A stretch of 7,919 nucleotides of DNA, from contig JAGHRX010000147.1 of assembly GCA_018066165.1 (NCBI GenBank), positions 1 through 7,919 on the forward strand, read 5' to 3'. The translations under genes were made by a program, and so were the position numbers. Position 1 is the stretch's first letter, and the number at the start of each line of letters is the position of its first letter. The DNA is from UBA1723 sp018066165 (GTDB lineage Bacteria > Bacteroidota > Bacteroidia > Bacteroidales > Paludibacteraceae). The notes below the pieces were generated by a model. That model was not told the origin of the DNA. It worked only from the letters and a program-made list of their open reading frames with translations, and ran no database searches. Below are positions 1 through 4,963 of this stretch, one piece after another.

Positions 1-432
1 ATTCAGCACTGGTTCTCCAGGGGCTACATACGGTTGTCCTGAGACGTCTGGAGAGAGCGACAGAATGAGATAGAGTGCATTGGGATCAAAAGCAAGACGT
101 TTGTCTTCTTCTGATGGTCGACTTGGAGATGCCGGGTGACTGTGCCACCCTCCGATGACGGCCAAACCGTGTGTGCGGGCATACTTGATAGCGGCAAACT
201 GTTCTTTGGGATCCAACGAGAAGTGCTCTACTGCGTGGTCGATATTGGTCAACGGATAATTATAAGTTATCGTCTTCTTTCCATCTTCACCAACTATTCC
301 GAGTGCATATCCGCAACTTTCCACCGGCGCGTCTTTCTTTGACTGCTCCACTATGGAATCGAATGCTTCCTGAGTAATGCGTATCACTTCGTTGGATTCT
401 TGCCATCCGTATGTTTGTTCTCCTATAGTCAT
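1..432 (-). CDS. JAMM/M67-family (Mov34/MPN/PAD-1) metalloprotease, 3' end outside window
   Basis: A minus-strand reading frame opens at ATG 432-430 and stays open for 144 codons to the left edge, so the C-terminus is not seen. It carries the full JAMM zinc-protease signature: Glu39 in PVESCGYALG, then H97-S-H99, seven residues, Ser107-x-x-Asp110 (in WHSHPASPSRPSEED). Family knowledge: small bacterial JAMM proteins of about 140-150 residues (Mec+, QbsD, HcyD) cut after the Gly-Gly of ThiS-like sulfur carriers, either removing a C-terminal extension or releasing the amino acid made on the carrier. The frame already matches that length, so little may be missing. It is the fourth gene after trxA, the carrier and the ThiF homologue, and that carrier ends GGGQF, a plausible substrate. 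Inference: it trims Gln-Phe from the carrier and may also release the thiol product. The fold and metal site are secure; the substrate is inferred from context. Confidence 0.9.
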   Translation of the reverse strand, partial: MTIGEQTYGWQESNEVIRITQEAFDSIVEQSKKDAPVESCGYALGIVGEDGKKTITYNYPLTNIDHAVEHFSLDPKEQFAAIKYARTHGLAVIGGWHSHPASPSRPSEEDKRLAFDPNALYLILSLSPDVSGQPYVAPGEPVLN

Positions 433-578
433 ATAAATCAATATTAATGGAAATACGCCTATTTTTTTACGCTCGCCCTTCGGGCTCGCGTTGGTAGAGG
501 GTTAGGGCTTCCGCCCTTAACAATCCTCATTTATAAGCCACAATTTCGAATACCGCATTTAGCATTTCGAATTTAATC
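433..578. other. 146-bp intergenic spacer with paired hairpins
   Basis: This spacer separates the ThiF-like gene from the JAMM gene and is the longest gene-free stretch in the window. It contains two GC-rich hairpins (470-490 and 501-521) in AT-rich sequence. A 9-bp direct repeat ATTTCGAAT lies at 543-551 and 564-572. I see no TAnnTTTG promoter with a matching upstream box, and no copy of the dyad operator found before the other units, so the protease gene is probably read from the trxA promoter. Confidence 0.6.
470..521. repeat. Two adjacent GC-rich hairpins (REP-like palindromic unit)
   Basis: Hairpin 1 spans 470-490: CGC/GCG and GCCC/GGGC arms pair across a TTC loop with a two-base internal mismatch. 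Hairpin 2 spans 501-521: GTTA-GGGC pairs with GCCC-(T)-TAAC across a TTCC loop, with one bulged T. In the transcribed (minus) direction hairpin 2 comes first and hairpin 1 is followed by an A-run, not a U-run, so this is not a canonical intrinsic terminator for the operon. A dispersed palindromic repeat, or an mRNA processing or stability element between the adenylyltransferase and protease genes, fits better. Confidence 0.6.
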
Positions 579-1391
579 TTACTTGTGGTTTTTCAAGTCA
601 CAAGTGGCTTGCTCGTAGTCGATTAGCTCTGTGATTGTAGGATTATCTCCACATAGTTTACAATGCTTGTTGTGACGGACGCTTATCTTGCGGAAATCCA
701 TTGTCTTAGCATTGAATGTAAGCAATTTGTTTGTCAACAATTCGCCGACGCCGGTGATATACTTCAATGTCTCTGCTGCTTGGATCGTACCAAGCATTCC
801 TGCGATTGCTCCGAGCACTCCAGCCTGTGAACATGTTGGCACTGCGTTTGGTGGAGGTGGTGCTCCGAACACACAACGGTAACATGCTGAGCCTGGCACG
901 TGAGTGAACGTCTGGCCTTCGAATCTCAAGATTCCTCCGTGGCTGAATGGTTTACCTGCCTGGACACACGCGTCGTTGATCAAAAACTTCACTGGGAAAT
1001 TATCTGTACCGTCGACAATGAAATCATAATCTTTGATGATATCAAGCGCGTTGTTTGCCATCAACAAATCCTGGATTGCATTCACCTTGACATTGGGATT
1101 GATTGCCAACATCTTCTCTTTAGCTGAGATCACCTTTGGCACATCAACATCTTTTGTGAAATGAATCACCTGTCGCTGCAAATTGGATAGATCCACCACG
1201 TCGCCATCGATAATTCCGATTGTGCCGACGCCTGCAGCCGCAAGGTATAGCGAAACTGGGGCTCCCAATCCACCAGCTCCTACAACCAATACCTTGGCCT
1301 CTTTTATCTTTTCCTGTCCCTCTACTCCGACATCTTGCAACAAGATATGTCGGCTATAACGGAGCAGCTCTTCTTCTGAAAAATCAAACAT
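579..1391 (-). CDS. ThiF/MoeB/HesA-family sulfur-carrier adenylyltransferase
   Basis: The 270-residue protein is a complete E1-like enzyme of the ThiF/MoeB type. Visible features are the N-terminal RYSRHILL motif, the nucleotide-binding GAGGLGAP loop (39-46), the NLQRQ segment (70-74), DGTDNF (127-132), a CxxC pair at Cys170/Cys173 with its partner at Cys244/Cys247 (structural zinc), and Cys187 in PTCSQAG at the position of the ThiF/MoeB active-loop cysteine. Family role: it uses ATP to form an acyl-adenylate on the C-terminal glycine of a ThiS/MoaD-like protein, ready for sulfur attack. The length ends at the E1 domain, with no C-terminal rhodanese domain as in MoeZ, so sulfur must come from another donor, plausibly free sulfide. 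It lies downstream of the carrier gene (85-bp spacer) and upstream of the JAMM protease. No thiamine (thiG, thiH, thiE) or molybdopterin genes are adjacent, so thiF and moeB labels are only family names here. Confidence 0.93.
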   Translation of the reverse strand: MFDFSEEELLRYSRHILLQDVGVEGQEKIKEAKVLVVGAGGLGAPVSLYLAAAGVGTIGIIDGDVVDLSNLQRQVIHFTKDVDVPKVISAKEKMLAINPNVKVNAIQDLLMANNALDIIKDYDFIVDGTDNFPVKFLINDACVQAGKPFSHGGILRFEGQTFTHVPGSACYRCVFGAPPPPNAVPTCSQAGVLGAIAGMLGTIQAAETLKYITGVGELLTNKLLTFNAKTMDFRKISVRHNKHCKLCGDNPTITELIDYEQATCDLKNHK

Positions 1392-1392
1392 A

Positions 1393-1407
1393 TAAAACTA
1401 GGTTTTA
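1393..1407. repeat. Small inverted repeat just upstream of the ThiF-like start
   Basis: TAAAAC (1393-1398) and GTTTTA (1402-1407) form a 6-bp inverted repeat around a TAG centre, one base away from the ATG at 1391. In the mRNA it would sit over the ribosome-entry region. It is AT-rich and weak, so it could be chance; if real it may lower translation of the enzyme relative to the carrier. Confidence 0.35.
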
Positions 1408-1446
1408 ATTGTTCTAATTGCCGATTTGTGTGTTGATTTCACCGAC

Positions 1447-1480
1447 AATTATGAATTAAGAATTACGAATTATGAATTAA
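1447..1480. repeat. 7-bp tandem repeat AATTAnG, about 4.9 copies
   Basis: Units AATTATG, AATTAAG, AATTACG, AATTATG and AATTAA follow head to tail with one variable base each. The last unit overlaps the stop codon (1477-1479) of the sulfur-carrier gene, so the array fills the start of the spacer to the ThiF-like gene. No coding role is seen. Confidence 0.85.
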
Positions 1481-1689
1481 AACTGTCCTCCACCCATGAA
1501 GTAAAGGAAATCTACTGAATCTCCCTCGTTGATCTGTAGGGTATCGAAATCTTCACGCTCAACGAACTCCTCGTTGACCTGAACACTTACCATCTCTGGC
1601 TGGAACACGTTGTTAGCCTTAATCAATTCTGATACTGTTAGAGGCAATGTAACCTCCTGATCTTCACCGTTTACAATAATCTTTGCCAT
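1477..1689 (-). CDS. ThiS/MoaD-like sulfur-carrier protein with C-terminal Gln-Phe extension
   Basis: The 70-residue protein has the length and pattern of a beta-grasp sulfur carrier: an IIVNGEDQEV first strand pair, a TVSELIKANN helix, an SVQVNEEFV strand and a C-terminal GDSVDFLYFMGGG tail. Family members act by adenylation of the terminal Gly-Gly followed by conversion to a thiocarboxylate. Here the protein does not end at Gly-Gly. G66-G67-G68 is followed by Q69-F70 and then TAA, so it should be inactive until the last two residues are removed. QbsE of Pseudomonas (a C-terminal dipeptide removed by QbsD) and HcyS of Wolinella (a terminal residue removed by HcyD) are known precedents. A JAMM protease and a ThiF homologue lie in the same unit, which supports that reading. 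The start ATG 1689-1687 has an AAAGGAA-type stretch about 10 nt upstream. Thiamine ThiS is the alternative, but the C-terminal tail and the lack of thi genes argue against it. Confidence 0.92.
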   Translation of the reverse strand: MAKIIVNGEDQEVTLPLTVSELIKANNVFQPEMVSVQVNEEFVEREDFDTLQINEGDSVDFLYFMGGGQF

Positions 1690-1712
1690 AGTTCAAATTC
1701 CTTTCTGTTTTT

Positions 1713-1760
1713 GTTATCGTCAACGTTAACGTCTTCGTTTTCGTTTTTGTCTTCGTCTTC
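1713..1760. repeat. 6-bp tandem repeat GTnnnC, eight units
   Basis: Eight consecutive hexamers (GTTATC, GTCAAC, GTTAAC, GTCTTC, GTTTTC, GTTTTT, GTCTTC, GTCTTC) fill most of the spacer between the thioredoxin and sulfur-carrier genes. A ninth degenerate unit (1761-1766) runs into the thioredoxin stop codon (1762-1764). On the mRNA strand the array reads as GAnnAC-type units and makes a purine-rich, unstructured leader ahead of the carrier start. Confidence 0.8.
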
Positions 1761-1761
1761 G

Positions 1762-2079
1762 TTATAAATACTTATCGATTGTGTCTGTGATTTTCAACTT
1801 GTTCACAGCTCCACTCAACTTATCTACCACTTCTCCATTCTTCAAGATTAGAATGGTAGGAATGCTTGTGATTCCAAAATGATCAGTAGCAGCTTCGTTG
1901 TTTTCAGCGTTACACTTTCCGATGATTGCCTTACCCTCGTATTCATCAGCCACCTGTGCGATGATGGGAGACAATCTCTGACATGGTCCACACCAAGTTG
2001 CCCAAAAATCTATCACCACTACTCCATCCTTCTGGATGAATTCTTCGTAATTGTCGTCTGTAATTTTAATCTCTGCCAT
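1762..2079 (-). CDS. trxA: Thioredoxin
   Basis: The 105-residue cytoplasmic protein is a standard single-domain thioredoxin, with no signal peptide. It has the IDFWATWCGPC active site (Cys30 and Cys33), and the SIPT segment gives the cis-proline at Pro74; LILKNGEVVDKLSG matches the family's C-terminal half. Role: dithiol-disulfide exchange, with electrons from thioredoxin reductase. It is the first gene of the unit that continues with the sulfur carrier, its adenylyltransferase and the JAMM protease, and its promoter carries the same dyad as the two siroheme promoters. Inference: it supplies reducing power for sulfur assimilation (for example to a thioredoxin-dependent PAPS/APS reductase) or for release of sulfur from a persulfide donor, rather than being only the housekeeping thioredoxin. 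The ATG at 2079 lies about 30 nt downstream of the predicted transcription start, with A-rich AGAAAGGAAAC sequence between. Confidence 0.96.
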   Translation of the reverse strand: MAEIKITDDNYEEFIQKDGVVVIDFWATWCGPCQRLSPIIAQVADEYEGKAIIGKCNAENNEAATDHFGITSIPTILILKNGEVVDKLSGAVNKLKITDTIDKYL

Positions 2080-2116
2080 AGTTAATTTCTTTTAGTTTCC
2101 TTTCTTTTTACAGTTG

Positions 2117-2147
2117 CAAAATTAGTCTGCCTCAGCCACCTGCGAAA
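2117..2147 (-). promoter_or_regulatory. Bacteroidota-type promoter for the trxA-carrier-ThiF-JAMM unit
   Basis: The minus strand has TAATTTTG (2117-2124), a full match to the -7 consensus TAnnTTTG. TTTC (2144-2147) sits 19 bp upstream as a degenerate -33 box (consensus TTTG). The poor -33 box suggests dependence on an activator. Transcription would start near 2110, giving a leader of about 30 nt before the thioredoxin ATG. Confidence 0.82.
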
Positions 2148-2167
2148 TAGCGATTTAATGGTAATCG

Positions 2168-2187
2168 TATCACATACGTTTGTGATA
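2168..2187. promoter_or_regulatory. Near-perfect 20-bp dyad operator upstream of trxA
   Basis: On the minus strand the site reads TATCACAAACGTATGTGATA. It equals its reverse complement except at one base pair position (8 and 13). It abuts the hemL stop codon (2188-2190) and lies exactly 43 bp from the -7 box, centring near -65. Related copies lie at 4422-4441 and 7901-7919 with the same spacing. This is the best-conserved dyad of the three and a good candidate for the binding site of a dimeric activator. Confidence 0.85.
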
Positions 2188-3462
2188 TTAACCCTCAAAA
2201 CCTTTCACAATTTCCAATATTTCAGCAAGTTTGGCCTCGGAATGCTGTATAGAGACGAAATTGCCTTCGAATTGCGACGGGGAGATATAGACACCGTGAG
2301 ATAGCATATAGCGGAAGAAACGTGCGAATGCCTCTGTATCACTCTTTTTCACGTCGCTGAAATCACGGGGTGAGATTCCGCCTGTGAAGAATGGAGTGAA
2401 CATATTGCCGACGTGGTTGATCACCACTCCTTTCGGACGCAAAATCTCTGCTAACTTGTTGATGAATCGTTCTGCTTTGGCATTCAGTTCCTCATACACA
2501 TTAGGTTGGCTAAGAATGTCAAGAGTGGCGAGTCCGGCAGTCATTGCGATTGGATTGCCAGAGAGTGTGCCTGCCTGGTAAACTGGTCCCAACGGTGCCA
2601 AAAGCTGCATGATATCACCTCGTCCTCCGAATGCAGCGGCTGGAAATCCACCACCCACAATTTTTCCTACTGTAGTGAGATCTGGTTCAATTCCATAGAA
2701 TTTCTGAGCTCCACCCAATGTCAAGCGGAATCCTGTGATTACTTCATCAAAAATCAGAAGCGATTGGTTTTCAGTTGTGATCTCACGCAAGAATTTCAAG
2801 AAATCATTCTGCTGTGGCACGACTCCCATGTTACAAGGCACTGGTTCCACAATAATTGCGGCAATCTCATCCTTATGTCGGCTGAAGATTTCTCGTAAAG
2901 CTTCTTTATCATTGAATGGTGCGACGAGGGTGTATTTGGCAAAGTCCTGTGGCACACCAGATGAACTGCTTATTCCACACGTTGCGACGCCGGAACCTGC
3001 GCTAACCAACAGGTGGTCGGCATGACCGTGATAACATCCGTCGAACTTGATGATATAATCTCTTTTTGTGTAGCCACGAGCCAAACGTATGGCTGACATT
3101 GTAGCCTCAGTGCCTGAGTTTACAAATCGCACCTGCTCCATTGACGGGATCAACTCTGACACTCTTTTGGCCAACTGCGTTTCAAGCAATGTTGGGATGC
3201 CATAACTTGTTCCGTTTGGAATAGCGTTTATAACTGCCTGCTGAACTTTTGGATTGGCGTGTCCGGCAATGAACACTCCCCACGAAAGACAGAAATCTGT
3301 GTATTGGTTGTCGTCGATATCAGTCAACGTGACGCCTTCTGCTTTCTTAATAAACAACGGCGTCGCACCTACACTTCTTAATGCTCTTACTGGACTGTTG
3401 ACGCCACCTGGTATATATTTTTGTGCCTTCTCAAAGGCTGCTATTGATTTTTCTCTTCCCAT
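2188..3462 (-). CDS. hemL: Glutamate-1-semialdehyde 2,1-aminomutase
   Basis: The 424-residue protein is full length for this PLP-dependent class III aminotransferase-like enzyme, which turns glutamate-1-semialdehyde into 5-aminolevulinate, the second step of the C5 tetrapyrrole route. Key motifs are present: PGGVNSPVR near residue 18, VRFVNSGTEATMSAIRLAR (111-129), YHGHAD, LLIFDEVITGFR with Asp239 (pyridine nitrogen contact), the PLP lysine Lys267 in TVGKIVGGGFPAAAFGGR, and YQAGTLSGNP (295-304). It starts 11 bp after the hemA stop, so both are read from the hemA promoter. HemA and HemL hand over an unstable aldehyde, and the tight pairing suits that. Its stop codon touches the operator of the trxA unit, leaving no room for a terminator between them; some read-through into the sulfur-transfer genes is therefore possible. 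Confidence 0.98.
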   Translation of the reverse strand: MGREKSIAAFEKAQKYIPGGVNSPVRALRSVGATPLFIKKAEGVTLTDIDDNQYTDFCLSWGVFIAGHANPKVQQAVINAIPNGTSYGIPTLLETQLAKRVSELIPSMEQVRFVNSGTEATMSAIRLARGYTKRDYIIKFDGCYHGHADHLLVSAGSGVATCGISSSSGVPQDFAKYTLVAPFNDKEALREIFSRHKDEIAAIIVEPVPCNMGVVPQQNDFLKFLREITTENQSLLIFDEVITGFRLTLGGAQKFYGIEPDLTTVGKIVGGGFPAAAFGGRGDIMQLLAPLGPVYQAGTLSGNPIAMTAGLATLDILSQPNVYEELNAKAERFINKLAEILRPKGVVINHVGNMFTPFFTGGISPRDFSDVKKSDTEAFARFFRYMLSHGVYISPSQFEGNFVSIQHSEAKLAEILEIVKGFEG

Positions 3463-3473
3463 ATTAATTCAAT

Positions 3474-4340
3474 TTATCCCACCAATTTTTTACGATACTC
3501 CTGCCAATGCTGAAGATTTTCAATTTCCTCTTCAATGATAGCCTCACATTTGCTCACTTCAAGAGCACGCTTCTGAAGATTCTGCTGAGCCAACGACTCT
3601 ATCTGCTGAAGATTGAACACTCTTTTGCCTTCAAGAGTAGCGACGTCGCTCTCTATATCCTGCGGATTGGCAAGATCAAAAAGCAGTTGGGATTTACCTG
3701 TAGGCAGATCTGCACTTTTTATGATAGTATGGGGAGCCGACGTTGCGCTGATCACAACATCTGACAAACTAAACAACTCCTGTTTTTCACTCAACGAAAA
3801 AGCCTCTACGTTATTATACTTATGAGCTATCTCCTCTGCCTTGTCAAAACTACGGTTGGCAAGCAAGATATTTGTAGCTCCACGAGCAATAAGAAAATTA
3901 AGGACCGATTCAGTCAGTTCGTTGACTCCGATGATGCTAACTACTTTATTTCCAAGGTCTGGCAGTTCATGGCATAGAATATCCACCGTCACCTGAGAAT
4001 ATGAGACTGCACCACGAGCAATACCGGTTTCTGTTCTCACACGATGGCCCACGTAGGAAGCCGTCTGAAACAGTTTATTGATTGACGACGGAAGTTTTCC
4101 CGTCTTCTTTGCTTCAAAATATGATTGCTTAATCTGGCCAAGTATCGCCCCTTCACCCAAAAGAGGAGATTCCAAACCAGCTGCCACACGAAAAAGATGT
4201 CTGGCAATGTCAGCCGGGACATCACCGTCGCCCCAGTACAATTCATTGCGGGCGCACGTTTTGAGCAATACGCCATCTTCTCTTGGAGCGAGCAAGATAG
4301 GCGATTCGCTTCTATTGTTTACGATTATTGAATTTACCAT
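3474..4340 (-). CDS. hemA: Glutamyl-tRNA reductase, short form without dimerisation domain
   Basis: The protein reduces glutamyl-tRNA(Glu) to glutamate-1-semialdehyde with NADPH, the entry step of the C5 pathway. I place the start at ATG 4340-4338 (MVNSIIVNN), giving 288 residues. The longer frame to 4373 begins with TTG inside the promoter's -7 box and cannot be used from that promoter. The catalytic cysteine is Cys29 in LLKTCARNELY (usually near residue 50 in LSTCNRxEiY). It is followed by HLFRVAAGLESPLLGEGAILGQIK and VRTETGIARGAVS, then the NADPH domain (VSIIGVNELTES, ILLANRSFDKAEEI, VVISATSAPH). The chain ends in the long helix (IEEEIENLQHWQEYRKKL), where a typical enzyme of about 420 residues goes on into a C-terminal dimerisation domain of about 100 residues. 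Roughly 20 N-terminal residues are also missing. The frame is intact to a clean stop with hemL following, so this looks like a compact functional form, not a pseudogene. Confidence 0.92.
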   Translation of the reverse strand: MVNSIIVNNRSESPILLAPREDGVLLKTCARNELYWGDGDVPADIARHLFRVAAGLESPLLGEGAILGQIKQSYFEAKKTGKLPSSINKLFQTASYVGHRVRTETGIARGAVSYSQVTVDILCHELPDLGNKVVSIIGVNELTESVLNFLIARGATNILLANRSFDKAEEIAHKYNNVEAFSLSEKQELFSLSDVVISATSAPHTIIKSADLPTGKSQLLFDLANPQDIESDVATLEGKRVFNLQQIESLAQQNLQKRALEVSKCEAIIEEEIENLQHWQEYRKKLVG

Positions 4341-4370
4341 TGTTGTCTGTATTAGTTTAATTTCTGAGTG

Positions 4371-4401
4371 CAAAAGTACAGACCTCCCAATGGTTAGGAA
4401 A
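4371..4401 (-). promoter_or_regulatory. Bacteroidota-type promoter for hemA-hemL
   Basis: On the minus strand TACTTTTG (4371-4378) matches TAnnTTTG. TTTC (4398-4401) is a degenerate -33 box at 19-bp spacing. Transcription would start near 4364, about 24 nt before the hemA ATG at 4340. The surrounding 88 bp (4353-4440) align without gaps to the promoter of the HemC-CobA-HemD gene, with 74 identical positions by hand count. Confidence 0.83.
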
Positions 4402-4421
4402 TCGCAAATAATGGTGGATTA

Positions 4422-4441
4422 TATCACATAGGTTTGGGATA
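4422..4441. promoter_or_regulatory. Dyad operator upstream of hemA
   Basis: On the minus strand the site reads TATCCCAAACCTATGTGATA. It differs from the near-perfect copy before trxA at two positions, both weakening one side of the dyad (ATCCC in place of ATCAC, CC in place of CG). It lies 43 bp from the -7 box, as in the other two copies. The 28 bp 4413-4440, which include the site except its last base, are identical to 7892-7919 upstream of the HemC-CobA-HemD gene. Confidence 0.83.
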
Positions 4442-4477
4442 TACCTTTTATACGTTGACGTAAACGACAACCTTGAT

Positions 4478-4957
4478 TTATTGTTTATAAACCGTCACAA
4501 AACTCGTTGCTTTATCCTTAATATATTGAAAATTAGACTTTATGGCATCACGTATTCGCATACTTAGGTGCACATCTTTCGCATTGCTCGCCACAGCGAT
4601 TGTGAGATCACCATCTTTGTATATTGCTGGTGATGTGAAATCACATAACGGAGGATTGTCACAAACGCTTGCCAAAACATGTCGTTGCTCGGCATCACGT
4701 TTGATCTGCTGGTTGAGTTTGGAATTCTCTGTGCAGACGTAGACAAGCAAGACTCCGTCGAGGTCGGATGGCTCGTACTCCTTCTGAATGAGTGTGAATG
4801 GTAGAGTTTCGAAACCATCTTTGAATTGAGGGGAGATCACCGTCGCCTCATTGGTGAAGCGGTGGAGGATAGTGGCTTTGTGTAGCCCTACCCTTCCGCC
4901 TCCTATGATGAGGATCTTTTTCCCTTCTATGTTTATGCTTATTGGCAAGAAATTCAT
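4478..4957 (-). CDS. sirC: Precorrin-2 dehydrogenase (SirC/Met8/CysG N-terminal type)
   Basis: The 159-residue protein matches the NAD-binding part of siroheme synthase: the INIEGKKILIIGGGRVGLHKA Rossmann motif (glycines 19-21 and 24), VLLVYVCTENSKLNQQI (69-85), then VCDNPPLCDFTSPAIYKDGDLTIAV with Asp100 at the place of the Asp essential in CysG/Met8. Role: NAD-dependent oxidation of precorrin-2 to sirohydrochlorin. Some family members also insert iron; whether this one does cannot be told. It is shorter than usual (about 200 or more residues for SirC and Met8p), having lost most of the helical C-terminal domain. The usual GGxSP segment after the last strand is replaced by SNAKDV (124-129). 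It starts 6 bp after the hemB stop and follows the SUMT that makes its substrate, so a siroheme role is well supported. No separate chelatase gene is in the window. Confidence 0.9.
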   Translation of the reverse strand: MNFLPISINIEGKKILIIGGGRVGLHKATILHRFTNEATVISPQFKDGFETLPFTLIQKEYEPSDLDGVLLVYVCTENSKLNQQIKRDAEQRHVLASVCDNPPLCDFTSPAIYKDGDLTIAVASNAKDVHLSMRIRDAIKSNFQYIKDKATSFVTVYKQ

Positions 4958-4963
4958 TGCAGA

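Noticed and set aside
136..342. Plus-strand open frame of 68 residues
   Set aside because: It is antisense to the JAMM protease frame, whose active-site motif is intact; the plus-strand product has no recognisable motif and no promoter.
470..521. Intrinsic terminator after the ThiF-like gene
   Set aside because: The U-run needed after the stem on the minus-strand transcript is missing; A residues follow instead.
1477..1689. Thiamine-pathway ThiS
   Set aside because: ThiS ends in Gly-Gly, but this protein has a two-residue tail, and no thiamine gene is nearby.
2168..2187. CRP or FNR binding site
   Set aside because: The half-sites run TCACA-N6-TGTGA, opposite in order to the CRP consensus TGTGA-N6-TCACA, and there is no TTGAT-N4-ATCAA. 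A relative of these families cannot be excluded, so no regulator is named.
2384..3538. Several plus-strand open frames opposite hemL and hemA
   Set aside because: They are shadows of strongly conserved minus-strand genes; low-complexity or motif-free products.
4037..4276. Minus-strand open frame of 79 residues within hemA
   Set aside because: It is an alternative frame of hemA that contains no family motif, whereas the hemA frame has the catalytic and NADPH-domain motifs throughout.
4341..4373. Longer hemA start at a TTG codon (12 extra residues)
   Set aside because: The TTG lies within the TAnnTTTG -7 box at 4371-4378, upstream of the predicted transcription start, and the extra residues do not resemble the HemA N-terminus. 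ATG 4340 is preferred.
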